Shown: in pieces, positions 7,891 to 16,281 of the stretch
Layout of the letters: the number at the start of each line of letters is the position of its first letter
Numbering within the stretch: position 1 is the first letter of the stretch
Origin: Dehalococcoidia bacterium
GTDB lineage: Bacteria > Chloroflexota > Dehalococcoidia > Lucifugimonadales > JAGWBF01
NCBI GenBank assembly: GCA_021295955.1
Contig: JAGWBJ010000008.1
Coordinates: 140,043 to 204,042 of the forward strand
Reading direction: 5' to 3'
Length of the DNA stretch: 64,000 bases
Notes under the pieces: model-generated
What the model was told of the DNA's origin: nothing
What the model saw: the letters and a program-made list of their open reading frames with translations, nothing else
Databases searched by the model: none
Translations under genes and position numbers: made by a program

Positions 7891-8712
7891 TCATGCCTGG
7901 GGCGGCGCCCACTTGCCCGTCCAGCCGGGCCTCCAGTCCGTCCATTTTGGGAACTCCCTGGGCTGAATTCCCGTCTCATGGACCTCCACGCCGATGGGAT
8001 AGGCCTCGCCCTCGCCGGTGGCCACGTCCCTGATGCCGTCCCCCATGGGGCAGGTGGACAGGGCCACCAGCAGGTCGGTCTCGGCATAGAAGGAGATGTA
8101 GTCCCCCGGCTTGGAGTCGCCCCTGGCCACCCGGGCCCTCCCCTTTTCGGGCTCCACGTAGGTCTTCTGATGGACCATGAAATTGCCGTGGATGTCCGCC
8201 TCGCTCAAGCCGAAGGGCTCTATGGCCTGGAGGAAGTTCAGATGGCACGAGTCCAGTCCCGCAACCCCGCTTCGCATCTCCCACAGCTCCGAGGTGCAGT
8301 GGGTGCGGGAGTCGCTGTGGTGATACACGCTGTCGGGCGGCTCGGGCGTCACCGTATCCTCGATGCACGTCGCCATGGGCCGCATCCAGGGCACCTCGGA
8401 CCACAGGCGGGTCCCGACCTTGATGACGAACCCCTCCAACACCCAGGTCCGCGTCGCCACGAAGTACTCCCTTGTGTCGTGGGCGTTCCAGAGGGCCACG
8501 TCCCCAATCTGGGGCCCCCCTACCGTCACGAACCTGAAGGTCTGCCCCTTTTTCACCTTGAACCCCCTCCCGCTCAGGGGCGGCAGCTCGAACCGGTCGA
8601 CCAGCTCGTACCGGGGCTTGGCGGCCCGCACCTGATCGTAAAAGGAGGCGTCGAGATCGTACTGGGGCAGCTTCCGGTCGGACATGTACCCCATTCCCGC
8701 CATCTCTGACAT
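7891..8712 (-). CDS. DUF1989 / urea carboxylase-associated family protein
   Basis: A 273-residue protein with DUF1989 hallmarks: GDVALWNAHDTREYF, LWSEVPWMRPMATCIEDT, a central SCHLNFLQAIEPFGL and GDYISFYAETDLLVALSTCP. Relatives are annotated as urea-carboxylase-associated proteins, and some are subunits of carboxyguanidine deiminase in guanidine use. GAGGAGGAG upstream supports this start. Here it heads a transcript with ureABC rather than with urea carboxylase. Together they suggest breakdown of a urea- or guanidine-type compound (inference). Conserved Cys and His residues fit a metal-dependent enzyme. Confidence 0.82.
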   Translation of the reverse strand: MSEMAGMGYMSDRKLPQYDLDASFYDQVRAAKPRYELVDRFELPPLSGRGFKVKKGQTFRFVTVGGPQIGDVALWNAHDTREYFVATRTWVLEGFVIKVGTRLWSEVPWMRPMATCIEDTVTPEPPDSVYHHSDSRTHCTSELWEMRSGVAGLDSCHLNFLQAIEPFGLSEADIHGNFMVHQKTYVEPEKGRARVARGDSKPGDYISFYAETDLLVALSTCPMGDGIRDVATGEGEAYPIGVEVHETGIQPREFPKWTDWRPGWTGKWAPPQA

Positions 8713-9131
8713 CTCCGCTCCTCCTCTGCCGCCGGTCCGCCGTTGGGGCCCGCTGACTCCCGCTGCGCGGACCGGCGCTCCCCTCGGATACCGGGATGAT
8801 ACTCCCGCCCGGAGGCGGTGTCACCCCCACCGCGGCCTCCATCGACCCAGGGCCCCCCTGACCGTCGTCCCCGGCGATGGCGCGGGGCAAGAGTCCTTCA
8901 CCTCGTCCCTTCCAATACTGGACCGGATTCCCCGCATCGACCCTGAAACAGGTTCGCCATTTTGCAAATTAGCTGTATAATGTACCCACTGCGGGATAGC
9001 CATCCTGGCAGGGGCTCGTCCTTTTGCGGCGACAGTCTTACTATGGGAGACTGGGAAAACCGGGGGATGGGACGTGATGAAACTGGTGCGGTAGCCAAAG
9101 GTATCGCCGCACCATGAAGGAGATATACCCG
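8713..9131. other. Divergent intergenic region (no gene)
   Basis: This 419-base gap separates the minus-strand DUF1989/urease unit from the plus-strand sensory cassette. It holds a plus-strand -10 TATAAT (8976-8981) and an AAGGAGATATACCC Shine-Dalgarno just before 9132. I see no coding potential, tRNA or clear terminator. A minus-strand promoter for the urease unit must lie here, but no convincing -35/-10 pair was found. Confidence 0.5.
8953..8981 (+). promoter_or_regulatory. Sigma-70-type promoter upstream of the sensory cassette
   Basis: A perfect TATAAT -10 (8976-8981) with TTCGCC (three of six bases) 17 bases upstream. The surrounding bases are much more A+T-rich than the flanks. It would give a leader of about 145 bases before the STAS gene. 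Confidence 0.45.
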
Positions 9132-9470
9132 ATGGCAGTTAGGACTGAGCGACAGGGGACCACGTTAATCGCCAAGACCGACGGGAGAGTCGACGGCACC
9201 AATGCCCGCGAGTTCCAGGCGGACTTGGAGGCCGCCATCGACGAGAGTGAACGCGCTGTGATCCTGGACATGGAGGAGCTATCCTATATCAGTAGTGCGG
9301 GCCTTCGGGTGATTCTGCTGACGGCCAAGAACTTGAGAAACCAAAACGCAAAATTCGCGGTCTGCTCGCTTTCTGAGCCGATACAGGAAGTCTTCGAGAT
9401 CAGCGGTTTCGACAAGATTATCTCCATTCACGCCTCCCAGGCCGAGGCCCTGGCCTCGTTCAACGACTAG
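9132..9470 (+). CDS. STAS-domain anti-sigma factor antagonist
   Basis: A 112-residue single STAS domain of the SpoIIAA/RsbV type. The phosphorylatable serine lies in LSYISSAGLRV (S54/S55). The unphosphorylated form would bind an RsbW-like kinase and free its target. AAGGAGATATACCC directly before the ATG at 9132 fixes the start. It opens a run of five same-strand genes that encode a phosphatase, a kinase, a binding protein and a histidine kinase. No sigma factor is in the window, so the final target is unknown. Confidence 0.88.
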   Translation: MAVRTERQGTTLIAKTDGRVDGTNAREFQADLEAAIDESERAVILDMEELSYISSAGLRVILLTAKNLRNQNAKFAVCSLSEPIQEVFEISGFDKIISIHASQAEALASFND

Positions 9471-9568
9471 ACCCGGGCTCAGGCCTTTGACAGGCATTAT
9501 TCTTGTATTCGGATCCTGAATAGGAGGAGTTGGGCGGACCCGGGAGCGGAGGCCGCGCGATAGTAGCT

Positions 9569-10732
9569 ATGCAAGAGCCGTACAAGATATTGGTGGTCGA
9601 CGATGAGCCGGACCTGGAACCCCTCATGCTGCAGCGGATGCGCCGGAACATCCGATCGGGCCGGTATGAGTTCGTCTTCGCCCACAACGGTGTGGAGGCT
9701 CTGGAAAAGCTCAACGAGGACGAAGAGATCGACATGGTTCTCTCGGACATCAACATGCCCCAGATGGACGGCCTCACGCTGCTGGAGCAGATACCCAAGG
9801 TGGACCCCAACATGCGCTCCGTCATAATTTCGGCGTATGGCGACATGAAGAACATACGCACCGCCATGAACCGCGGCGCCTTCGACTTCGTCACCAAACC
9901 CGTAGATTTCGAAGACCTGCAGGTGACCATAGACCGGACCCTGCAACACATGATTGAGTGGCGCGAGGCCCTCCAGTCCCGCGACAAGCTGGTGGCCCTG
10001 CAGAACGAGCTGGAAGTCGCCAGGGGAATGCAGCAGTCCATTCTCCCCACCAGGTTTCCCAACACCAAGGGCTACAGGGTGTACGGCAAGATGCAGGCGG
10101 CGCGCAACGTGGGGGGCGATTTCTTCGACGTGATACAGCTCGACGGCGGCAAAATGGGCCTCGCCGTTGCCGACGTGTCCGACAAGGGCGTCCCCGCCGC
10201 CCTCTTCATGATGTCCAGCCGCACCTTGCTGAAGGGCGCGGCCATCGGCGTTGGCGTCCCGGGCGAGGTGCTGAACGAAGTCAACGATCTGCTGCTGGAG
10301 AACAACGACGGCGCCATGTTCGTCACCGTCGTCTACGCCGTATACGATCCCTCCAACCGGGAGCTCACCTACGCCAACGGGGGCCACAACAGCCCCCTTG
10401 TGATCCATGAGGACGGCACCTCCACCCTGCTGCCCCTCACCGACGGCGTAGCCCTGGGGGTTGCGCCCGGCCTGGAGTACAAACAGCACACCGTGACCCT
10501 ATCCCCGGGGGACACGGTTATCTTCTACACCGACGGCGTGACCGAGGCCATGAACGGCGATGGAGAGCAGTTCGGCCTGGACGCCGTGTGCAAGCACTTC
10601 GAAGCCGAGCCGCCGCAAGACCCCGAAAAAGCCACGGCGGCCGTATTCGAGGCCGTCAATACCTTCGCGGGCGAGACACCCCAGTCCGACGACATAACGT
10701 GTCTGGCCCTCTGCTGTAAGAGCTCCTCTTGA
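9569..10732 (+). CDS. Response regulator with PP2C (RsbU/SpoIIE-type) phosphatase output
   Basis: A receiver domain (residues about 5-125) with acidic pair D11/D12, phospho-acceptor D60 in VLSDINMPQMDG and TKPVDF. A short coiled linker leads to a PP2C-like phosphatase: GGDFFDVIQLDGG, VADVSDKGVPAALFM, YANGGHNSPLV, DTVIFYTDGVTEAM and SDDIT, with metal-binding acidic residues retained. It should dephosphorylate the STAS antagonist when its receiver is phosphorylated. The ATG at 9569 begins the receiver; a TTG at 9530 lies too close to AGGAGG to be convincing. The stop overlaps the next start by four bases. Confidence 0.88.
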   Translation: MQEPYKILVVDDEPDLEPLMLQRMRRNIRSGRYEFVFAHNGVEALEKLNEDEEIDMVLSDINMPQMDGLTLLEQIPKVDPNMRSVIISAYGDMKNIRTAMNRGAFDFVTKPVDFEDLQVTIDRTLQHMIEWREALQSRDKLVALQNELEVARGMQQSILPTRFPNTKGYRVYGKMQAARNVGGDFFDVIQLDGGKMGLAVADVSDKGVPAALFMMSSRTLLKGAAIGVGVPGEVLNEVNDLLLENNDGAMFVTVVYAVYDPSNRELTYANGGHNSPLVIHEDGTSTLLPLTDGVALGVAPGLEYKQHTVTLSPGDTVIFYTDGVTEAMNGDGEQFGLDAVCKHFEAEPPQDPEKATAAVFEAVNTFAGETPQSDDITCLALCCKSSS

Positions 10733-11148
10733 GCGCTACGCTGGACCTGACGGTCGAGACCAGGCTGGAGGAGCTGGACCGCCTCTCCGCCGCGGTGGAG
10801 GACTTCGGAGCGGAGGATGACTGGCCTCCAAACCTCACCTTCCAGGTCAACCTGGTCCTCGAGGAGCTGTGGCTCAACGTTCTGAACTACGGACACGACG
10901 GCGGTGACCACGAGGTCGACATCAGGCTGACCTCGGACACCGAGGCTCTGACCATCGAGATTACGGACGACGGCAAGCCCTTCGACCCGTTCACCGAGGC
11001 GCCGGCGCCCAACGTGACGGGTGACCTGGGCGACAGAGAAATCGGAGGCCTTGGCATCTACCTTGTGCGTACGATGATGGATGAGTGGCGGTATAAGCGG
11101 GAGGATGGAAAGAACCATCTGATTCTGGTCAAGCGTAGGATCGGGTGA
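10729..11148 (+). CDS. RsbW/SpoIIAB-like serine kinase (anti-sigma type ATPase)
   Basis: A 139-residue GHKL-fold kinase. The N box is LVLEELWLNVLNYGH, the G1 box ITDDGKPFDPF and the G2 region GGLGIYLVRTMMDEW. It is the expected opponent of the PP2C phosphatase, phosphorylating the STAS protein and perhaps holding a sigma factor or another partner. The TTG start overlaps the upstream TGA by four bases (TTGA), and the GTGA at its end overlaps the next gene, so the block is translationally coupled. Confidence 0.85.
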   Translation: MSATLDLTVETRLEELDRLSAAVEDFGAEDDWPPNLTFQVNLVLEELWLNVLNYGHDGGDHEVDIRLTSDTEALTIEITDDGKPFDPFTEAPAPNVTGDLGDREIGGLGIYLVRTMMDEWRYKREDGKNHLILVKRRIG

Positions 11149-12446
11149 AGGGGCTCTCCGGAGTACCAACCGACATACTGTTCGTGTTCGGCATCGTAGG
11201 CGGGGTCCTACTAACCTTCGCCGTGAGCCTGCTTATCTGGGTTTTCCTGGGCCGTGTCGACACCACCGGTAGTGCCGCGTTCCCGGACCAAGACCGGGAG
11301 TCCACTCCCACACCTGCGGCCACCGCCCCGCCTGTCATGATGGAGTCGGGCGTCGCCGACAACAGCGTTACCTTCGGCCAATCGGCCGCCTTTAGCGGCC
11401 CCGCCCGGGAGCTTGGAATCAATATGCACAGGGGCATCGTGGCGGCCTTCCAAGAGGTGAACGCCGTAGGCGGCGTCCATGGCAGGCAGTTGCACCTGAT
11501 ACATGAGGACGACGCCTACGAGCCCGAGGACGCCATTGCCAACACCACCAAGCTGATCGAAGAAGACGGGGTCTTCGCCCTGATCGGAGCCGTGGGCACG
11601 CCCACGTCGCGGTCGGCGGTGCCCGTTACCGAGGCCAGGGGCGTTCCCTACATCGCGCCCTTCACCGGGGCGGCATTGCTGCGGGACCCGGATCTCAACG
11701 CCGTGGTCAACCTGCGGGCCTCCTACAACCAGGAGACCGAGGAGATGGTCGACCGGCTGACCGAGGACCTGGGAATGAGGCGCATCGGCGTGATGTACCA
11801 GGACGACTCCTACGGCCGGGCAGGCTACGAGGGCGTACTCGCCGCCCTGGAGCGGCGGGGAATGGAGCCGGCCTCCGTGGGCGTGTACACCCGCAACACC
11901 CTGGCCGTCAAGACCGGCCTTTTGGACCTGAACCGGGGGGAGCCTCAGGCGGTGATAATAGTGGGCGCCTACCAGCCGGTGGCCGAGCTGATCCTGTGGG
12001 CCAGGCATCTGGGTACCAGCACGGTGTTCATGACCATCTCCTTCGTGGGCAGCAACGCGTTGGCCGGGGCTCTGGGCGACAACGGAGAGGGTGTCTACGT
12101 CACCCAGGTGGTCCCCTTCCCGGTCCCGTCGGAAGACTCGCCACCCATAGTCCACTCCTACGTGGACGCGCTCAAGGCCGAGTACCCCGACGCGGTGCCC
12201 GGCTTCGTGTCCCTGGAGGGCTACCTGGCGGGCCGCCTCGCCATCGCCGGCCTGGAGAGGTGCGGCCCCGACCTGGACCGGGCCTGCTTTCTCGCCGGTC
12301 TTCGCGCCGTCAGCGACGACCTGGACGGGTTCAACCTCCTCTACGGAGCCGAGGATGACAACCAGGGCTCCGACAGGGTATTTTTGACTGTGATCGACCA
12401 GGATGGCGGCTACCGGGCCATTGAAACCCTTCGGGAAACAGAGTGA
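11145..12446 (+). CDS. Membrane-anchored Leu/Ile/Val-type periplasmic binding protein (sensor input)
   Basis: A 433-residue protein with an N-terminal membrane anchor (about residues 9-32, DILFVFGIVGGVLLTFAVSL), a Pro/Thr-rich spacer, then a type I periplasmic binding fold: VTFGQSAAFSGPARELG, GIVAAFQEVNAVGGVHG, EDGVFALIGAVGTPTS and TEARGVPYIAPFTGA. It is related to LivJ-type binding proteins, but there is no ABC permease or ATPase here. Instead it overlaps a two-TM histidine kinase gene, like TorT-TorS pairs in which a binding protein feeds a sensor kinase. The ligand is unknown. Confidence 0.85.
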   Translation: MKGLSGVPTDILFVFGIVGGVLLTFAVSLLIWVFLGRVDTTGSAAFPDQDRESTPTPAATAPPVMMESGVADNSVTFGQSAAFSGPARELGINMHRGIVAAFQEVNAVGGVHGRQLHLIHEDDAYEPEDAIANTTKLIEEDGVFALIGAVGTPTSRSAVPVTEARGVPYIAPFTGAALLRDPDLNAVVNLRASYNQETEEMVDRLTEDLGMRRIGVMYQDDSYGRAGYEGVLAALERRGMEPASVGVYTRNTLAVKTGLLDLNRGEPQAVIIVGAYQPVAELILWARHLGTSTVFMTISFVGSNALAGALGDNGEGVYVTQVVPFPVPSEDSPPIVHSYVDALKAEYPDAVPGFVSLEGYLAGRLAIAGLERCGPDLDRACFLAGLRAVSDDLDGFNLLYGAEDDNQGSDRVFLTVIDQDGGYRAIETLRETE

Positions 12447-14692
12447 TGAGAGAACGCCTGAAGCAACTGTGGGACAGCCACACGCGCATCTCCACCCAGC
12501 TCCACATCGCCATCTGGGGCGCCATCGCACTGACCGTGTGCGCCAGCGTGGTGGGCTGGCTGTCTTTCAACCGGGTCGGCGATGCTCAGACCCAGGTGAA
12601 CGACGGCAGCATACCCGAAATGGCAGCCTCCTTTGGCGTCTCCCGGTACGGCGCCGAGCTGGTGGCCGCCGCCCCGCGCCTCACCGCCTCCTCCACCGTC
12701 GAGGAGTTCGACGGCGTGGTGATGGACATCGACGATTCGTACAGAAACTTCGAGGGGCAGCTCACCCTCCTGGAGCAGGTGGGGGCCGAGGAGGAGAGCT
12801 TCAGTAGAATCCGGGACAACGCCGACAGGCTGGACCAGAACATCGAGGAGATCAAGAAGGCCACCTCGGATACCTTCAAGCTGGACGACGAAGCCGACGT
12901 CCTGGCTCGCCGGCTCACGGATGAGCGCACCAACCTGGACGCCATGCTCGTGGAGGCCATCGACGACCAGCTCTTCTACGTGATGAAGGGCTACCGCAGC
13001 CGGGGAGAGGGCCCGGAAAACAGTATGCAGCACATGTCGGAGAAGGAGATCGGCTACTACAGGAACCTGGCCCAGACTCAGGTGGACGCCAACATCGCCA
13101 TGGAGCTGCTGGCCAACGCCTTCACCATCTCCGATGCGTCCCTCATCGAGCCTCTGCGGGAACGGTTCGAGGCTGCCAGGGGCCGCATCGACCGCAACCT
13201 GATCGCCCTGGAAGGGTCGCCGCACCACGAAAGCGTGTCGCCCATCTTCGAGCGGCTGTTCGCCCTGGGAATCGGCGACAACGACGGGTTCGACCTGCTG
13301 CAATCCCGGCTCATGTTGGAGCAGACTCAACGGGAGCTTCTCACCAGCAATCGCGAGATCGCCATCGACATGCTGCGGGACGTCAACAGCCAGGTCGGGG
13401 CCGCCCGCCTGAGCGCCCAGGTGGCGACCGAGGCCTCCAGTCAGGCGATATTCACGGGCCGTACCCTTCTGATAGTCATTAGCGGCATAAGTATCGCCGG
13501 TGGTGGCCTCATCGCCTGGCTCTTCGTCGGCCGAATGCTGGTGCGGCGTCTCAAGCTCCTATCGGACTGGATGCGTCGCATGGCCGGCGGAGACCTGGAG
13601 GCCCAGGTGGAGCTGGAGGGCAGGGACGAAGTGGCCGAGATGGGCGCCGCCTTGGAGGTGTTCCGCCGGCACGCCCTGGAGGTGCAGCGCCTGAACCTGG
13701 TGGAAAAGCTGGCAAACGAGCTGGGCGAAAAGAACGAGGAGCTGGAGAGCGTGCTGGCGGACCTGCGCCGGGCGCAGGACCAGATCGTCATGCGCGAGAA
13801 GCTGGCCGCCCTGGGTGAGCTGACGGCCGGCGTGGCCCACGAGATACGAAACCCGCTGAACTTCGTCAACAACTTCTCCGAGGTCTCCCAGGAGCTCATC
13901 AAGGAGCTCCAGGATCTCCTGCAGGAGGAGGGCGTGGACCTGCCCGAAGAGCAGTCGGGGCTGGTCGAAGACATATTCGGGGACCTGAGCGACAATCTGG
14001 GGCGTATCCGCTCCCACGGCGAACGGGCCAACCGGATAGTGCATGACATGCTCCAGATGGGTAGAGACGCGGGAGGCATACAGGCCACCGACATCAACAA
14101 CTTGCTGGACGAGCACGCTCGCCTCGCCTACCACAGCGCCCGGGCCACCGACCCCGATTTCCAGCTTGACCTGCGGCAGGACTTCGATCCGGAGATGGGA
14201 CAGCTCGAAGTCATCCCCCAGGAGATGGGCCGGGTCTTCTTGAACATGGTGAGCAACGCCTGCTACGCCACCGACCAGAAGCGGCGGCAGACCGTGGAAG
14301 CAAACGGGGACTACATGCCGACGCTGTCGCTGACCACCAAGCGCCTGGAGGACCATGCGGAGATCGGAATCCGGGACAACGGAAACGGCATTCCACCGGA
14401 AGCCATAGAGAAGATATTCCTGCCCTTCTTCACCACCAAGCCAACCGACCAGGGAACAGGACTGGGCCTCGCCATGTGCGCCGACATTATTCGAAAGCAC
14501 GGCGGCAGCATTCGGGTCGAGTCGGAGCCGGGGCAGTTCACCGTGATGACCGTGGACCTGCCCCTGGTCCCGTCCCAGACGCTGTCGCAGGAGGATGGCG
14601 GAGCGCCGGAGGCGGAGGGCGCCGCGGTGACGGCGGGTGGAGGCGCGGCTGCGCCCGCCGCGGAAGGGGACCCCGACGGTGCGGACTCATAG
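12446..14692 (+). CDS. Two-TM sensor histidine kinase (HAMP, HisKA, HATPase)
   Basis: A kinase of about 748 residues. A first TM (about 20-38) is followed by a roughly 300-residue extracytoplasmic helical domain, a second TM (IVISGISIAGGGLIAWLFVG), HAMP, a coiled coil, and HisKA with H465 in GVAHEIRNPLNF. The ATPase domain shows FLNMVSNACYAT, IRDNGNGIPP, FFTTKPTDQGTGLGLAM and HGGSIRVES. The C-terminal 30 residues are Ala/Gly/Glu low complexity. ATG 12446 overlaps the upstream TGA by one base; a GTG at 12443 is the alternative. It probably phosphorylates the receiver-PP2C protein. Confidence 0.9.
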   Translation: MRERLKQLWDSHTRISTQLHIAIWGAIALTVCASVVGWLSFNRVGDAQTQVNDGSIPEMAASFGVSRYGAELVAAAPRLTASSTVEEFDGVVMDIDDSYRNFEGQLTLLEQVGAEEESFSRIRDNADRLDQNIEEIKKATSDTFKLDDEADVLARRLTDERTNLDAMLVEAIDDQLFYVMKGYRSRGEGPENSMQHMSEKEIGYYRNLAQTQVDANIAMELLANAFTISDASLIEPLRERFEAARGRIDRNLIALEGSPHHESVSPIFERLFALGIGDNDGFDLLQSRLMLEQTQRELLTSNREIAIDMLRDVNSQVGAARLSAQVATEASSQAIFTGRTLLIVISGISIAGGGLIAWLFVGRMLVRRLKLLSDWMRRMAGGDLEAQVELEGRDEVAEMGAALEVFRRHALEVQRLNLVEKLANELGEKNEELESVLADLRRAQDQIVMREKLAALGELTAGVAHEIRNPLNFVNNFSEVSQELIKELQDLLQEEGVDLPEEQSGLVEDIFGDLSDNLGRIRSHGERANRIVHDMLQMGRDAGGIQATDINNLLDEHARLAYHSARATDPDFQLDLRQDFDPEMGQLEVIPQEMGRVFLNMVSNACYATDQKRRQTVEANGDYMPTLSLTTKRLEDHAEIGIRDNGNGIPPEAIEKIFLPFFTTKPTDQGTGLGLAMCADIIRKHGGSIRVESEPGQFTVMTVDLPLVPSQTLSQEDGGAPEAEGAAVTAGGGAAAPAAEGDPDGADS

Positions 14693-14803
14693 GAGCGCAC
14701 CACCGTGACGACGGGGCCATGGTTGAGTTATGGCCGTCAAAGGCCGTCGTATGATATTGTGATTGGCGACAAGCCGGGACCCGGGACAACGAGGGGGAGT
14801 CTC

Positions 14804-14845
14804 ATGCTGCTCGAAGGGCCTTCGAGCGACGAGTTGATGCCGTGA
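14804..14845 (+). CDS. Possible 13-codon leader ORF coupled to the ATP-grasp gene
   Basis: ATG at 14804 is preceded by GAGGGGGAG and encodes MLLEGPSSDELMP. Its TGA overlaps the GTG start of the ATP-grasp gene (GTGA). The ATP-grasp gene itself lacks a good Shine-Dalgarno, so it may be translated by re-initiation from this leader. Similar short coupled ORFs are hard to prove from sequence alone. Confidence 0.4.
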   Translation: MLLEGPSSDELMP

Positions 14846-16275
14846 AGTTCGACACCTACAATATCGATCCGTACATATATGACGAGATGTTCCAGGCGGA
14901 TGGCATGCCCAGAGAGCATTGCCGGCCGCTCCACGAAGACCTGGCCCGCCTCTCCAGAGAGGAGCTGAGCAGCATTCAGGAACGGGTGACCCGCTCCTTT
15001 TCCAACGAGGGCATCTCCTTCACGGTCTACGGGGACGATGAGGGTGAGGAGCGGATCATACCCATCGATTGCCTCCCGCGGGTCATATCGGGGGACGATT
15101 GGAGATTCCTGGAGAAGGGCCTGGCCCAACGGCTCAAGGCCTTGAACCGCTTTCTGGCAGACGTGTATGGCGAGGCACGTATCATCGAAGACGGCGTGAT
15201 CCCGGTGGACGTGGTCCGGGAGTGCCCTCAGTACCGGATGGAGATGCGGGGCTTCACCGCGCCCCAGGGTACCTGGGTCGCCATCTGCGGCACGGACCTG
15301 GTGAGGACCAACGACGGCTTCCGGGTGCTGGAAGACAACCTGCGCGTGCCTTCCGGCGTATCCTACATGATCGCGAACCGGAAGGCCGTGAAGGCCAGCT
15401 TGCGGCGCCTGTACCGAAGGTCCCAGGTGCAGGAGGTGGAGCACTACGGACGCCTGCTGCTGACGACCCTCCGCGAGCTGGCGCCCAACGGGCGCTCCGA
15501 GCCGTCCATCGCCCTGCTGACCCCCGGAGTCTATAACTCGGCCTTCTACGAGCACATGTTCCTGGCCCGGGAGATCGGCGCCGAGCTGGTGGAGGGCCGG
15601 GACCTGCTGGTGAACGACGGGCACGTTTACATGCGCACCACCACGGGGCTTCGCCGGGTCGACGTCATCTACCGCCGGGTGGACGATGATTTCATAGACC
15701 CCCTGGTGTTCCGCCCGGACTCCCTCCTGGGAGTGCCGGGGCTCATCCACGCCTACAAGCTGGGCAACGTAGCCCTGGTGAACGCCCCAGGCACCGGGGT
15801 TGCCGACGACAAGAGCGTATACGCCTACGTGCCCGACATGATTCGCTACTACCTGGGAGAAGAGGCGATCCTGTCCAACGTGGAAACCTACCTCTGCCGA
15901 CGGCCCGAAGACCTGGAGTACACCCTGGACAACCTGGACAAGCTGGTGGTAAAACGGGTGGGCGAGTCCGGGGGCTACGGAATGCTGATAGGTCCCCACG
16001 CGACGCCCAAGGAGCGGGAGGAGTATGCGGTGGGCCTCCGGGCCAACCCGGCCGACTTCATCTCTCAGCCCGTGCTGGCCCTCTCCCGCGCGCCTTGCCT
16101 CATCGACAACAACTTCGAGCCGCGCCACGTGGACCTGCGTCCCTTCGTACTTCACGGACGCGAGACCCGCATGGTGCCGGGGGCCTTCTGCCGCGTGGCC
16201 TTGCGTCGGGGGAGTCTGGTGGTGAACTCCAGCCAGGGCGGCGGCGGCAAAGATCTTTGGGTGCTAGGAGACTGA
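14842..16275 (+). CDS. Circularly permuted ATP-grasp (type 2) protein
   Basis: A 477-residue protein of the DUF404/DUF407-type circularly permuted ATP-grasp family. Recognisable blocks are FDTYNIDPYIYDEMF at the N-terminus, VPVDVVRECPQYRMEMRG, FRVLEDNLRVPSGVSYM and KRVGESGGYGMLIGP, ending VNSSQGGGGKDLWVL. The GTG start matches the family N-terminus. It is followed by alpha-E and transglutaminase genes with gaps of a few bases. This conserved triad is known in many bacteria and is proposed to make or attach a peptide or amide product, but its product is not established. Confidence 0.87.
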   Translation: MKFDTYNIDPYIYDEMFQADGMPREHCRPLHEDLARLSREELSSIQERVTRSFSNEGISFTVYGDDEGEERIIPIDCLPRVISGDDWRFLEKGLAQRLKALNRFLADVYGEARIIEDGVIPVDVVRECPQYRMEMRGFTAPQGTWVAICGTDLVRTNDGFRVLEDNLRVPSGVSYMIANRKAVKASLRRLYRRSQVQEVEHYGRLLLTTLRELAPNGRSEPSIALLTPGVYNSAFYEHMFLAREIGAELVEGRDLLVNDGHVYMRTTTGLRRVDVIYRRVDDDFIDPLVFRPDSLLGVPGLIHAYKLGNVALVNAPGTGVADDKSVYAYVPDMIRYYLGEEAILSNVETYLCRRPEDLEYTLDNLDKLVVKRVGESGGYGMLIGPHATPKEREEYAVGLRANPADFISQPVLALSRAPCLIDNNFEPRHVDLRPFVLHGRETRMVPGAFCRVALRRGSLVVNSSQGGGGKDLWVLGD

Positions 16276-16281
16276 GCCGAA

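Noticed and set aside
14723-14755. Promoter TTGAGT ... TATGAT upstream of the ATP-grasp gene
   Set aside because: The boxes are 21 bases apart, too far for a normal sigma-70 promoter.
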